Notes under the pieces: generated by a model
What the model was told of the DNA's origin: nothing
The model's input: the letters and a program-made list of their open reading frames with translations, nothing else
The model's database searches: none
Assembly: GCA_913056125.1 (NCBI GenBank)
Contig: CAJXNC010000004.1
Coordinates: forward strand, 124,001-188,000
Direction: 5' to 3'
Source of the DNA: an uncultured Altererythrobacter sp.
Lineage (GTDB): Bacteria > Pseudomonadota > Alphaproteobacteria > Sphingomonadales > Sphingomonadaceae
DNA: 64,000 bases
Made by a program: the position numbers and the translations under genes
Part shown: piece after piece, positions 34,624 to 43,049 of the stretch
Layout: each line of letters starts with the position of its first letter
Numbering within the stretch: position 1 is the stretch's first letter

Positions 34624-36045
34624 CTAAGCTTGTACCCAGCAACCGTGAAAGCTCATCGGCAGGGCGAAGGGAAGCTTCACCGTGGCAATGGGTTCGCGGC
34701 TGACATCGTTTCCATCCAGAATCAGCAGGTCGACACGGCGCTCATCCATGCGATCGATCACGGTCAAGATATATCCGTCGCCTTCCGGCGCATCGGGCGT
34801 GCGCGGCACGAAGACCGGCTCCTGGCTGGCGGCATTCTCCAGCTCGTGGACCTTGATTGTACCCCTTTCCCAATCGATCTGGCCTACGCCCATCTGCGGG
34901 AAATCGCGCAGCGCGAAATAGCCCGTGCGATATTTCTGCATCGCATAGCGGTCGTCGATCTTGGGCATGTCGCCCAGCGCGCCATTGACGGGTTCCATTG
35001 TCACTGCCTCGCTGTCCGGCTTGGACAGGTCGAAGGTGATGCGCGTGATCTGGGTGATGGTCTCGGGCATGGCCGGCTGGTTGCCGTGCTTGTCCTTGAA
35101 GAAGCTGAAGCAATTGCCGGGCGAACAGGGCGTGTCGATGATGACCTTGTCGCCTTCGGAATAGGCATTCATCACATGGCCCATCACGATGCCGGGTATG
35201 TCGAACCAGCGCATGTCCGTGGCCGGATCGCCATCGCGCGGCATCACGCCCCATTTGCTCGGCAGGTCGGGATCGTATTCGTAATAGTCGCCGCCCGCAC
35301 GCAGACGCGCCTCATCCGCCACCAGCGGCATGATTGGCAGTACGACATGCTCGCGCGTCACGCCCCAATCGTGGCACAGGCCGGGATAGGGCGTTTGGAA
35401 CCATTGCTCGCGCACCAGTTCGCCATCGGCACCGAAGACATGCAGGCTGGCATCGGTGGTCGGCTCGCCGCCGGCAAAGACACCGTAGCTCCACCATTCG
35501 CCGGTCTTGGGATCGATCTTGGGATGGGCGGTCAGAGCGGTGGATCTGAGATCGCCGAACCTGCCTCCGAATTGACCGATGCCGAGCGTTTCCAGCGTTT
35601 CGGGATCGACGCGATAGGGACGTGAATCCTCGCGCAGCATGAACAGCTCGCCATGATGCTCGAAGGCATAGGTGTTGCCGGTATTGTCACGTTGGGGAAG
35701 GTTGGAGACGCTTTCGTCGTCCGTGTATTTGTTGCGGTACTTGCCATAGAGGCGCCGCTTGGCCGCCTTTTCCGCCTTCATCCGCTCGGTCTCGACATAG
35801 CGGCTGCGGAAGGACACGTGCCCGTCCTCGAACTTGAACATCGAGACAAGCCCGTCGCCATTGAGGATGATATCCTCTTCCAGTGTCGGGTAAAGCCGGT
35901 CTCCCCCGGTGCGGTAATAGGCTCCATTGCGCAGCACTTCGGGGATTTCGCCCACCACCTCGCATTCGAAGACATCCGCCTCGAATCGCATCGGCATGCG
36001 GTACTGCAGGCCGAAACTGGCAAAGGGGTGAAATATTTCCGGCAT
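34624..36045 (-). CDS. Second carotenoid-cleavage-oxygenase family enzyme
   Basis: 473 residues from ATG 36045 (GGGAGAGG upstream). Iron-ligand histidines are His174, His225, His290 and His467. Tyr103 (GKYRNKYTDD) corresponds to Tyr101 of LsdA-type lignostilbene dioxygenases. However, the lysine that holds the substrate phenol there is replaced by Arg138 (LFMLREDSRPY). The first enzyme of the window (3726-5210) keeps Lys. The two paralogues are distant, so different substrates are likely. The gene is divergent from a SnoaL-like gene, with repeats between them, and is followed by the DksA-like gene after 11 bases. Confidence 0.85.
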   Translation of the reverse strand: MPEIFHPFASFGLQYRMPMRFEADVFECEVVGEIPEVLRNGAYYRTGGDRLYPTLEEDIILNGDGLVSMFKFEDGHVSFRSRYVETERMKAEKAAKRRLYGKYRNKYTDDESVSNLPQRDNTGNTYAFEHHGELFMLREDSRPYRVDPETLETLGIGQFGGRFGDLRSTALTAHPKIDPKTGEWWSYGVFAGGEPTTDASLHVFGADGELVREQWFQTPYPGLCHDWGVTREHVVLPIMPLVADEARLRAGGDYYEYDPDLPSKWGVMPRDGDPATDMRWFDIPGIVMGHVMNAYSEGDKVIIDTPCSPGNCFSFFKDKHGNQPAMPETITQITRITFDLSKPDSEAVTMEPVNGALGDMPKIDDRYAMQKYRTGYFALRDFPQMGVGQIDWERGTIKVHELENAASQEPVFVPRTPDAPEGDGYILTVIDRMDERRVDLLILDGNDVSREPIATVKLPFALPMSFHGCWVQA

Positions 36046-36068
36046 CGTCCTCTCCCTTGTTATAGCCT

Positions 36069-36111
36069 GCAATTGAATGGGATTAGGCGTGCATTGCAAG
36101 CACGCAATTGA
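36069..36111. promoter_or_regulatory. Repeat-rich divergent promoter region of the second carotenoid-oxygenase and SnoaL-like genes
   Basis: GCAATTGA occurs twice, at 36069-36076 and 36104-36111 (35 bases apart). Between them lies the inverted repeat CGTGC-N7-GCACG at 36088-36104 with TTGCAA in its loop. The region is 81 bases long in total and must serve both genes. It lacks the TAAC-N4-GTTA palindrome, so another regulator is expected. Confidence 0.35.
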
Positions 36112-36126
36112 CGGGAGACAAAAGCG

Positions 36127-36681
36127 ATGAGCGAAGCCTGCTGGCCAGACGGGGTGCCGCAGATCATGCCGGCCGAGGATCGGGGCGAGATCGAGGAACT
36201 TTACGCCCGCTATGCCTGGGGCATCGACCTGGCGGATGAGGAACAGGCCATCGCCACGTTTGCCCGCGATGCCGAGTTCGATCACCTCTGGCAGGGCACG
36301 GTGAAGGGCCACGATGCCATTCGCGAGAACCTGCGCAGCCTTTGGTACGATCGTCAGCACTGGTGGTATGGCCGCCAGCACGTGATGAACCATTTCATCA
36401 TGGATCCGCGCGATGAAGGCGCGCGCGTGCGCTGCTTCTTCCAGATCATCCAGTGGAATGCGGACTACAACAACAACTTCGTCTTCGGCATCGGTACGCG
36501 CGACGACCGTCTGATCCGCGAAGATGGACGCTGGAAATTCTGGCGTCTGACGGTCAATGCCTGGACGCAGGTCGACCAGATCCCGTGGAAGGGCGATCGC
36601 ACGCTACCACAACGCCCGCCCTATACGAAGGAGCCCGCCGATACGCGGCCCTTCGACGAGCAGACGCGCGACCCGTTCTGA
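36127..36681 (+). CDS. SnoaL/NTF2-like protein
   Basis: 184 residues. It has the NTF2-like start EIEELYARYAWGIDLADEEQAIATFARDAEFDHL, then VKGHDAIRENL and a strand with RQHVMNHFIM and NADYNNNFVFG. The C-terminal 30 residues are Pro-rich and extend beyond the fold. GGGAG precedes the ATG. Divergent from the second carotenoid-oxygenase gene. The pairing of NTF2-like and oxygenase genes repeats that seen at 5855-7361. A role on the product of the oxygenase is inferred. Confidence 0.7.
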   Translation: MSEACWPDGVPQIMPAEDRGEIEELYARYAWGIDLADEEQAIATFARDAEFDHLWQGTVKGHDAIRENLRSLWYDRQHWWYGRQHVMNHFIMDPRDEGARVRCFFQIIQWNADYNNNFVFGIGTRDDRLIREDGRWKFWRLTVNAWTQVDQIPWKGDRTLPQRPPYTKEPADTRPFDEQTRDPF

Positions 36682-36703
36682 TCGCCGCGCTCGTGGCGAG
36701 AAG

Positions 36704-37000
36704 TTACTTCTTGCCCTTCTGACCCGGGATCTTGGCGAGCTTGCGCTTCTTGCCGCCGGACTTGGCGGCAGCGGCTTTCTTGGTGGGCTTCTTCTTTTTC
36801 TTTTTCTTCGGCTTTGCCTCTTTGGCCAGCACGGCTTCGGCAAGGCGGCGGACGCTGGCAATGCGCGGACGGAAGTCGCGCGCAAGAACGCCCTTGGCAA
36901 GCTCGCTTATGCCGAGCGCGTCCTGATCCACCGGGGCGGGTTCGCCCGCGCTTGCAGTGTTTTCATTGGCGGGTGTTTTTGCCGTTGAATTTGCGGCCAT
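36704..37000 (-). CDS. Lysine-rich small protein with histone-H1-like tail
   Basis: 98 residues from ATG 37000 (GAGAGG upstream; an in-frame ATG at 37012 is an alternative). An N-terminal part of about 60 residues includes ISELAKGVLARDFRPRIASVRRLAEAVLAKEAK. It is followed by a tail with seven lysines in a row and more Lys-Ala-Gly repeats, ending KIPGQKGKK. Such tails bind DNA or other polyanions. It is the third minus-strand gene after ppk1 and ppx, 119 bases downstream of ppx. Polyphosphate binding or nucleoid association is inferred from composition and neighbourhood. Confidence 0.65.
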   Translation of the reverse strand: MAANSTAKTPANENTASAGEPAPVDQDALGISELAKGVLARDFRPRIASVRRLAEAVLAKEAKPKKKKKKKPTKKAAAAKSGGKKRKLAKIPGQKGKK

Positions 37001-37069
37001 AAATCCTCTCAAGCATCATTCCTGATAAGAAGACACGGATTCCGTGGGGCCTGCAAGCCAAGCGTCACA

Positions 37070-37087
37070 CAGTCACAAAAATGTCAA
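37070..37087. promoter_or_regulatory. PHO-box-like sequence upstream of the lysine-rich protein gene
   Basis: CAGTCACAAAAATGTCAA agrees with the E. coli PHO-box consensus CTGTCATAAAACTGTCAT at 14 of 18 positions. It lies 70 bases before the minus-strand start at 37000, but its orientation is opposite to that gene. On the minus strand the same bases read TTGACA followed by a T-run, which could instead be a -35 element or part of ppx 3'-end signals. Weak evidence. Confidence 0.25.
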
Positions 37088-37119
37088 AAAACCCTTCGGC
37101 CGCCATCGGGGCTGGATTG

Positions 37120-38619
37120 TCAGCCTTCCCCGATGCGCAGTTCGGGCTCGCAATCGAACCATTGCGCCAGTGCCTTCAGGTCGGAACGGACATGGTCGGA
37201 GGCCAGTTGCGAGCGGCTTTCATCGAGCCACAGAATCATCTTGCTGCCGTCCCTGATGAGGCGGCTGGTCAGCACCGATGCGCGCGAGCCGGCGCCGATC
37301 CGGCGGCAGAGGCGGAAGGAGAGGCCCCATCCGGATGCGGCGCGCAAGTCCTCTTCGCTGGCGAGCTGGAGCAGGTCTGACGTTATCTCCGGCCGGCCGC
37401 AGGATCCGCGCAGAGCCGCAGCGAGCAATGCCCGACCGCGATGATCGATTCCGAGCCACCGCTTGTCGAGTGCCCAGTCGATCGAGTGCTTGAGCCGCAT
37501 GTTCGGTTCGACCCGGACCTGCGCCAATGACAGCAGGATGGAGGCGAGCCGCAGTCTTTCCTTGCCCTTGCTGGTGCTGGCGCAAACACCCGAGGTCCAT
37601 CCGGCGATCATGGTCGCGGTATTCATCGTTGCCCCGCGCGGGGCAACGAAATGGGCGATGGCGGAAAGCAGCGGATCCTGTTCGCGTGCGGCGGGTTCGA
37701 GCCGCTGGAACAGCAATCCCTCGCGCAGGCCCCAGGACGAGAAGACCAGTCTTTCCGGTTTGAGCACGGTCAGCATGACACGCAACATGGCAGCAGCATC
37801 GGGCAGGCCGGCAGCACGCGAGGAGGAGATGCCGCTAATCGATGAGAGATCATCAGGTGACATGGCTGCGAGCTTCTTCGCCACCTTTGCCGCGTTTTCG
37901 AGACTGAGTTCGAACGCTTGCGGGTCCGACAGAGGGTATTTCGTCCGGTGCATGGCGTAGGCGGCCAGGGCACGCCAAGTACCGCCAACCAGGTAAAGCG
38001 GTCCGGGCTGCGTCTTGGCCCATTTGGCCGCAGCAAGTTCCTTGCGCACGGCCTTGCGGAATGCCGCCTCCCCGTCTTCGCGCAAGACCGGCAGACGCAA
38101 GGTGCCGAGTGGCAGGCTGATGCCGTCATGGCAGTCGCCATCGCCGATCGCGACCAGTTCCATGCTGCCGCCGCCAAGGTCCGCTACCACGCCTTGAGCG
38201 CCCGGGAATGCGCCGATCACGCCGAATGCGGAGATGTTAGCTTCTTCCTCGCCAGAAAGCAGGCGGGGCTCGAGCCCCAGCTTGCGCACCTCGTCGAGGA
38301 ACTTCCCGCCATTCTTGGCATCGCGCACCGCGGCGGTCGCCACAGTTTGCACATCCGCGATGTCGAGATCGCGCAAGATCAACGAGAAACGGGCAAGTCC
38401 CGACAGTGCAAGGTCGATGGCCTTTTGCGGAATGCGGCCGGTAACGGCGAGATCGCGACCGAGTTTTGCGGTGACCTTCTCGTTCAACCAGACCACGGGC
38501 GCGCGGCGCGAGCCAGTGTAGACGACCAGTCGTACCGTGTTCGACCCGATATCGATTACGGCGCGGTTCGGCTGGTCCCCGGAAGCTGCAAGACGTTTCG
38601 AAGCGGTTCTACGATTCAC
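37120..38619 (-). CDS. ppx: Exopolyphosphatase/guanosine pentaphosphate phosphatase (Ppx/GppA)
   Basis: 499 residues. The ASKHA-fold phosphate-1 motif is DIGSNTVRLVVY near the N-terminus and the phosphate-2 motif is VVADLGGGSMEL. A C-terminal HD-like helical domain follows (about 320-499), as in alphaproteobacterial Ppx. The enzyme removes terminal phosphates from polyphosphate and may act on pppGpp. Its start overlaps the ppk1 stop by 4 bases (ATGA), so synthesis and breakdown of polyphosphate are coupled in one operon. Confidence 0.92.
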   Translation of the reverse strand: MNRRTASKRLAASGDQPNRAVIDIGSNTVRLVVYTGSRRAPVVWLNEKVTAKLGRDLAVTGRIPQKAIDLALSGLARFSLILRDLDIADVQTVATAAVRDAKNGGKFLDEVRKLGLEPRLLSGEEEANISAFGVIGAFPGAQGVVADLGGGSMELVAIGDGDCHDGISLPLGTLRLPVLREDGEAAFRKAVRKELAAAKWAKTQPGPLYLVGGTWRALAAYAMHRTKYPLSDPQAFELSLENAAKVAKKLAAMSPDDLSSISGISSSRAAGLPDAAAMLRVMLTVLKPERLVFSSWGLREGLLFQRLEPAAREQDPLLSAIAHFVAPRGATMNTATMIAGWTSGVCASTSKGKERLRLASILLSLAQVRVEPNMRLKHSIDWALDKRWLGIDHRGRALLAAALRGSCGRPEITSDLLQLASEEDLRAASGWGLSFRLCRRIGAGSRASVLTSRLIRDGSKMILWLDESRSQLASDHVRSDLKALAQWFDCEPELRIGEG

Positions 38620-40763
38620 GCACTACCTTTGCGCAAGGTCAGCTTGGGCACGCGGCTGTCCTTCAACGCTCCGCCACGGCCCGAAAGCGACGGGTTCACC
38701 ATAAAGTACTCGTGGCAGTTGAACGGCTCCCCGTCATCCTCCACGCGCTCATATTCCCCGGTTTCGCCATCGAGCAGCCAGCTTTGTTCGGTATCGAGAA
38801 GGTTTGCCAGAAGCACCTGCTCCAGCACCTGGTCGTGCACGGTGTCATTTGTGATCGGCACCAGCGTCTCGACGCGGCGGTTGAGATTGCGGCTCATCGC
38901 ATCGGCGCTGGAAATATAGAGGCGGGCCTGGTCGCTGGGCAACGGTTCGCCATTGCCGAAGGCCCAGATGCGGCTGTGTTCGAGGAAGCGGCCGATAATC
39001 GACTTGACCGTGATGTTCTCGGACAGTCCGGGCACGCCGGGGCGCAGGCAGCAAATGCCGCGGATGACCAGCACGATCTGCACGCCCGCCTGGCTCGCTT
39101 CGTAGAACCGGTCGATCATGCCCTTCTCGGTCAGCGAATTGAGCTTGGCCCAGATCGCCGCCGGCTTTCCATCCTGCGCGTTGGCGATCTCCTGGTCGAT
39201 ATGTTCGTACAGTCTCTCGCGCAGGTTGAGCGGCGAGATTGCCAGCAACTCCGTCTGCTGCGGCTCGACATAGCCGGTGATGAAGTTGAACAGTCGCGCC
39301 GCATCGCGCCCGAAGGCCGGATTGGCGGTGAAGTAGCTGAGATCGGTGTAGATCTTCGTTGTCACCGGGTGATAATTGCCGGTCCCGAAATGGCAGTAGG
39401 TGCGGTATCCGCCATCTTCCTCGCGCACGACCATGCTGATCTTGGCGTGCGTCTTCCAGTCGATGAAGCCGTAGATCACCTGGACACCCGAACGCTCCAG
39501 CTCGCCTGCCCATTTGAGGTTCTGCTCCTCGTCGAAGCGGGCCTTGAGTTCGACCACGGCGGTGACCGACTTGCCGGCCTCTGCCGCCGCGCAGAGCGCA
39601 TTGATGACGGGCGATTGCTGCCCTGCGCGATAGAGCGCCTGCTTGATTGAGACCACGGCCGGATCGGCAGCGGCCTGGCGCAGGAAATCGACCACCACCT
39701 CGAAGCTTTCATAGGGGTGGTGGATCACGATGTCCTTCTCGCGGATCGAGGCGAACACATCGCCGTCATGCTCCATCACGCGTTCGGGATAGCGCGGCGT
39801 GTAGGGTGTGAACTTGAGGTCCGGGCGGTCCTCGTCGACAACCCCAGACAGGCCGGATACGCCGATCATGCCGGTGGTCTTGGTGACCAGCGCCTGTTCG
39901 AGACCGAGCCGATCGCGCAGCAATTCCTCCGCCTGCGGATCGAAGCTCTCGTCGATCTCCAGCATGATCACCTGTCCGCGACGGCGGCGCTGGATTGCGC
40001 TGCGGAAATAGCGGACGAGGTCCTCTGCCTCTTCCTCCACTTCGATATCGCTGTCGCGCAGCACGCGGAACACGCCGTCCCCCTCGATCCGGAAACCGGG
40101 GAAGAGCAATGTAGCGTAGCGGCAGACCAGCCGCTCGATGGCGACGTAGATCGCTTCTTCGCCCGGAATGCGGATGAAGCGCGGCAAGGCAGAGGGGATC
40201 AGCACCATCTCCACCAATTGGCTGCCGTCTTCCTCGCGCACGAGGTTGAACAGCGCGCCAATGCCGAGATTGGCGACGAAGGGGAAGGGGTGTGCGGGGT
40301 CGATCGCCTGCGGTGTGATGACCGGCATGATATGGTCGAGGAAATATTGCCGCAGCCATTGCTCGGCCTCGGCATCGATGCGGTCCTCGCCCTTGATATG
40401 GATGCCATTGGCTTCCAGCAGTGGGCGCAGTTCGGACAGCGCATCCTGCTGCATTTCTTCGAGCTGGCGCACCTTGGCGCGGATGGCTGCCAATTGCTGG
40501 CTCGGCGTCTTGCCGTCGATCGAGACTTCACCCACGCCGCTGCGCACCTGCCCGGCAAGACCGGCTACGCGGATCATCATGAATTCGTCGAGATTGCTGC
40601 CCGAAATGGACAGGAAGCGCAGGCGCTCGAGCAGCGGATAGGCCGTGTTGCGTGCTTCCGCCAGCACACGCTCGTTGAAAGACAGCCAGCTCAACTCGCG
40701 GTTGAAGTAGCGCTCTTCCGGGCTTGTCCGTTCTGGCGCTTCAATTTCGATGGCGGTTCCCAT
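38616..40763 (-). CDS. ppk1: Polyphosphate kinase 1
   Basis: 715 residues from ATG 40763, chosen because GGACAGG lies 6 bases upstream; ATG 40796 is in frame but lacks a site. The N-terminal domain shows YFNRELSWLSFNERVL and ISGSNLDEFMMIRVAGL. The catalytic phospholipase-D-like halves contain the autophosphorylated-type histidine in WKTHAKISMV and the second histidine in IIGRFLEHSRIWAF. It makes polyphosphate from ATP. Followed by ppx through an ATGA overlap. Confidence 0.94.
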   Translation of the reverse strand: MGTAIEIEAPERTSPEERYFNRELSWLSFNERVLAEARNTAYPLLERLRFLSISGSNLDEFMMIRVAGLAGQVRSGVGEVSIDGKTPSQQLAAIRAKVRQLEEMQQDALSELRPLLEANGIHIKGEDRIDAEAEQWLRQYFLDHIMPVITPQAIDPAHPFPFVANLGIGALFNLVREEDGSQLVEMVLIPSALPRFIRIPGEEAIYVAIERLVCRYATLLFPGFRIEGDGVFRVLRDSDIEVEEEAEDLVRYFRSAIQRRRRGQVIMLEIDESFDPQAEELLRDRLGLEQALVTKTTGMIGVSGLSGVVDEDRPDLKFTPYTPRYPERVMEHDGDVFASIREKDIVIHHPYESFEVVVDFLRQAAADPAVVSIKQALYRAGQQSPVINALCAAAEAGKSVTAVVELKARFDEEQNLKWAGELERSGVQVIYGFIDWKTHAKISMVVREEDGGYRTYCHFGTGNYHPVTTKIYTDLSYFTANPAFGRDAARLFNFITGYVEPQQTELLAISPLNLRERLYEHIDQEIANAQDGKPAAIWAKLNSLTEKGMIDRFYEASQAGVQIVLVIRGICCLRPGVPGLSENITVKSIIGRFLEHSRIWAFGNGEPLPSDQARLYISSADAMSRNLNRRVETLVPITNDTVHDQVLEQVLLANLLDTEQSWLLDGETGEYERVEDDGEPFNCHEYFMVNPSLSGRGGALKDSRVPKLTLRKGSA

Positions 40764-40858
40764 AGCCTGCCTGTCCGTAGCCTTCCCTGTAGACATACCA
40801 GCAAAATGTGGAGGTTTCCCCTGCCTGGCGCAAGCGAAACGCGCGCGATGTCACAGGG

Positions 40859-41902
40859 TCAGACGAGATCCTGCGGGCGTGCGATGGCCGTAATGCCGCG
40901 CTTGCCTTCGCTACGACCGAGCTGGACAATCACGTCGATCACACCGGCGGCATAGGCAATCGTGTCGCTGCGCGTCAGGCCGATGCCCGTCTGCATGACC
41001 ATAAGGCTCAGCTGTTCGAGCGCACCGCGCAGGCTGTTCGCGTGGATGGTCGAGAAGCTTCCCGGGTGACCGGTATTGATGGCGCGCAGGAAGGAAACGC
41101 TCTCCTGCCCGCGCAATTCGCCCAGCACGATTCGGTCGGGCCGCAGCCGCAAGGCCGATTGCAGCAATTCATTGGCGGTGACCTTGGCCTCGCCCAGTTC
41201 GCCCTTCACCGCGACCAGCCCCACGCCATTGGCGCCGGGCAGTTTGAGTTCGGGTGTGTCCTCGACCAGCACCACGCGTTCATCGCGCGGAATCTCGCCG
41301 AGCATGGCGTTGAGGAAAGTGGTCTTGCCGGTGCTCGTGCCGCCGGAGATCAGGATCGTCTTCTTCGCCGCGATCGCTGCCCGCAGGAAGGCGATCGGCC
41401 GCTCGTCCGGGTTGGGCATCTCGTCTTCGCTGGAAGGATGCAGCGGCCCGGAATCATAGGCATCGAGCGGCAGGTCCAGACGGCGGTGGCGGCGGATCGC
41501 CATGGCCCAGTGCTTGCGCGTGGCAGGCGGGCCGCAAAACTGTACGCGGGCACCGTCGGGCAGCGTCGCGCCGAGCAGCGGATGCTCGCGATTGATGCCC
41601 TGGTGGCTGACGCGGGCGACCTGTTCGGCCAGCCTCTGCACCAGCTTGTCGTCGACCTTCGGAGCCTCGATCCGCTGCATGCCGGGAGAGGCGGCGTCCT
41701 CGACCCAGATCTCTCCGGGGCGATTGACCAGCACTTCGGTCACCGTGTCGCGGTCGAGCCATTCCCGGAAAGGGGCGAGATAGGCGTCGAGATAGACCGA
41801 GCCGCTTGCCACGGCTGGACTCTCCACCGTTTCGGTGGGGACGGCGGGTTCGATGGTTTCCTTCTCGAAACCCTCACCCAGCTTGTGTATCTCGGCACTC
41901 AT
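40859..41902 (-). CDS. virB11: VirB11-type hexameric ATPase of a type IV secretion system
   Basis: 347 residues. The N-terminal domain (about 35-150) includes EVLVNRPGEIWVED and DGARVQFCGPPAT. The Walker A motif GGTSTGKTT is at 187-195, followed by the VLVEDTPEL, LRLRPDRIVLGELRG and TGHPGSFSTIHANS boxes typical of secretion ATPases. It powers pilus assembly and substrate translocation from the inner face of the membrane. Last gene of the virB operon, 11 bases after virB10. Confidence 0.92.
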   Translation of the reverse strand: MSAEIHKLGEGFEKETIEPAVPTETVESPAVASGSVYLDAYLAPFREWLDRDTVTEVLVNRPGEIWVEDAASPGMQRIEAPKVDDKLVQRLAEQVARVSHQGINREHPLLGATLPDGARVQFCGPPATRKHWAMAIRRHRRLDLPLDAYDSGPLHPSSEDEMPNPDERPIAFLRAAIAAKKTILISGGTSTGKTTFLNAMLGEIPRDERVVLVEDTPELKLPGANGVGLVAVKGELGEAKVTANELLQSALRLRPDRIVLGELRGQESVSFLRAINTGHPGSFSTIHANSLRGALEQLSLMVMQTGIGLTRSDTIAYAAGVIDVIVQLGRSEGKRGITAIARPQDLV

Positions 41903-41913
41903 TCGTTTGTTTC

Positions 41914-43026
41914 TCAGAGCTGCGGAGCCTGGCTGAAATCGAGGTTGCGTGCGGTGAACACGCGGATCGGTTCACCCTGGCGCACGCGCACCGTCGGCGG
42001 GCGCTGGCCGTCCTGCTGGATCGCCGCGGATGCAGCCGATTGGCCGCCGCCGAGGATCACCGAAGTGCCGCCGCTGGCGACTGTCGTGAGGCCGCCAATC
42101 ACGGAAAGCAGCATGGCCGAGCCGAAGCGCGAAAAGAAATGCGTGTCCACATCGCCTTCGAGGCCGGTCATGCCGTCGAAAGTTGTCGCAGGGCTCGCGA
42201 TATTGACCGAAACACCATCCGGGCGGATCAGCCTCGTCCATACAACATAGGCCCGCTTCTGGCCTGCCTGCAGGCCGCTCTGGTACTGGCCGACGAGGCG
42301 GCTCGAACGCGGGACCAGCACGCGGCTGCCATCGAAGCTGCGCACGTCCTGGCTGACAATGGCGCGGACATAGCCGGGCACGTCGGTATCGATAGCGGTT
42401 TCGAGGATCGCCGGGATCATCGTGCCTTCGGTAACCGTCGTGGCGGGGTCGAAAGTCTGCTGAGCGGTGGCCGGGCCGCCGCCGACGCCGCCAATACGGG
42501 CGGCGAAGTCGCCAGCCGTGCTGGAGCCGGGAATGGTCGGCGCGCCGGTGTCGACCGGCACCTCGGCAGCGGTGGCCGTGTTCGTGCTGGGTGCAGCACT
42601 GGCATCGAAGACCAAGGTCGGCGAGGCATAGGGATTTGTGCCAAGCTGAAGGTCCGAGGATGGTGCCTGCGCCAGCACGGGGGCGGGTGCGGGAACCGGT
42701 GCCTCGACCGCATTGGCACTGGGCAGTTCTGCGGGTGCCGCTGCCGGGACGACAGCCGCCTCCGGAGGAGGTGCCGCTGCGATCTGGGCCCCGTCATCGG
42801 TCGAGCGGCCGGCATTGAGTCCCCAGAGGGTGGCAGCGCCAAGCAGGGCGACGAATGCAACACCGGCGGCAAGGCCGAGCGCATCGGACTTGCCCTTGCG
42901 GTTGGCTACGGCCGGGTAGGATGTGCGGCTGGCAAGGTCGATGACTTCGGTAGTCGCATCGTCACGCGGGTCGGCGTCCTTGGACGCTCCGGTGCTCTTT
43001 TCGGGAAGGCGCATGGCAAGTTTCAT
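41914..43026 (-). CDS. virB10: VirB10/TrbI-family core-complex protein
   Basis: 370 residues. A cytoplasmic N-terminus (1-48) is followed by one membrane segment (about 49-70) and a Pro/Ala-rich periplasmic linker (about 75-190). The conserved C-terminal domain contains GTMIPAILETAIDTDVPGYVRAIVSQDVRSFDGSRVLVPRSSRLVGQYQ, the VirB10 beta-barrel core that spans to the outer membrane. The C-terminus ends with PIRVFTARNLDFS. Located 23 bases after virB9. Confidence 0.93.
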   Translation of the reverse strand: MKLAMRLPEKSTGASKDADPRDDATTEVIDLASRTSYPAVANRKGKSDALGLAAGVAFVALLGAATLWGLNAGRSTDDGAQIAAAPPPEAAVVPAAAPAELPSANAVEAPVPAPAPVLAQAPSSDLQLGTNPYASPTLVFDASAAPSTNTATAAEVPVDTGAPTIPGSSTAGDFAARIGGVGGGPATAQQTFDPATTVTEGTMIPAILETAIDTDVPGYVRAIVSQDVRSFDGSRVLVPRSSRLVGQYQSGLQAGQKRAYVVWTRLIRPDGVSVNIASPATTFDGMTGLEGDVDTHFFSRFGSAMLLSVIGGLTTVASGGTSVILGGGQSAASAAIQQDGQRPPTVRVRQGEPIRVFTARNLDFSQAPQL

Positions 43027-43049
43027 AGCGTGTCCTCCAAATTCCCAGC

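Noticed and set aside
37070-37087. Strong claim of a functional PHO box for the lysine-rich gene
   Set aside because: The orientation is opposite to the gene, and A/T runs there can also come from ppx 3'-end signals or a TTGACA -35 element; kept only as a low-confidence feature.
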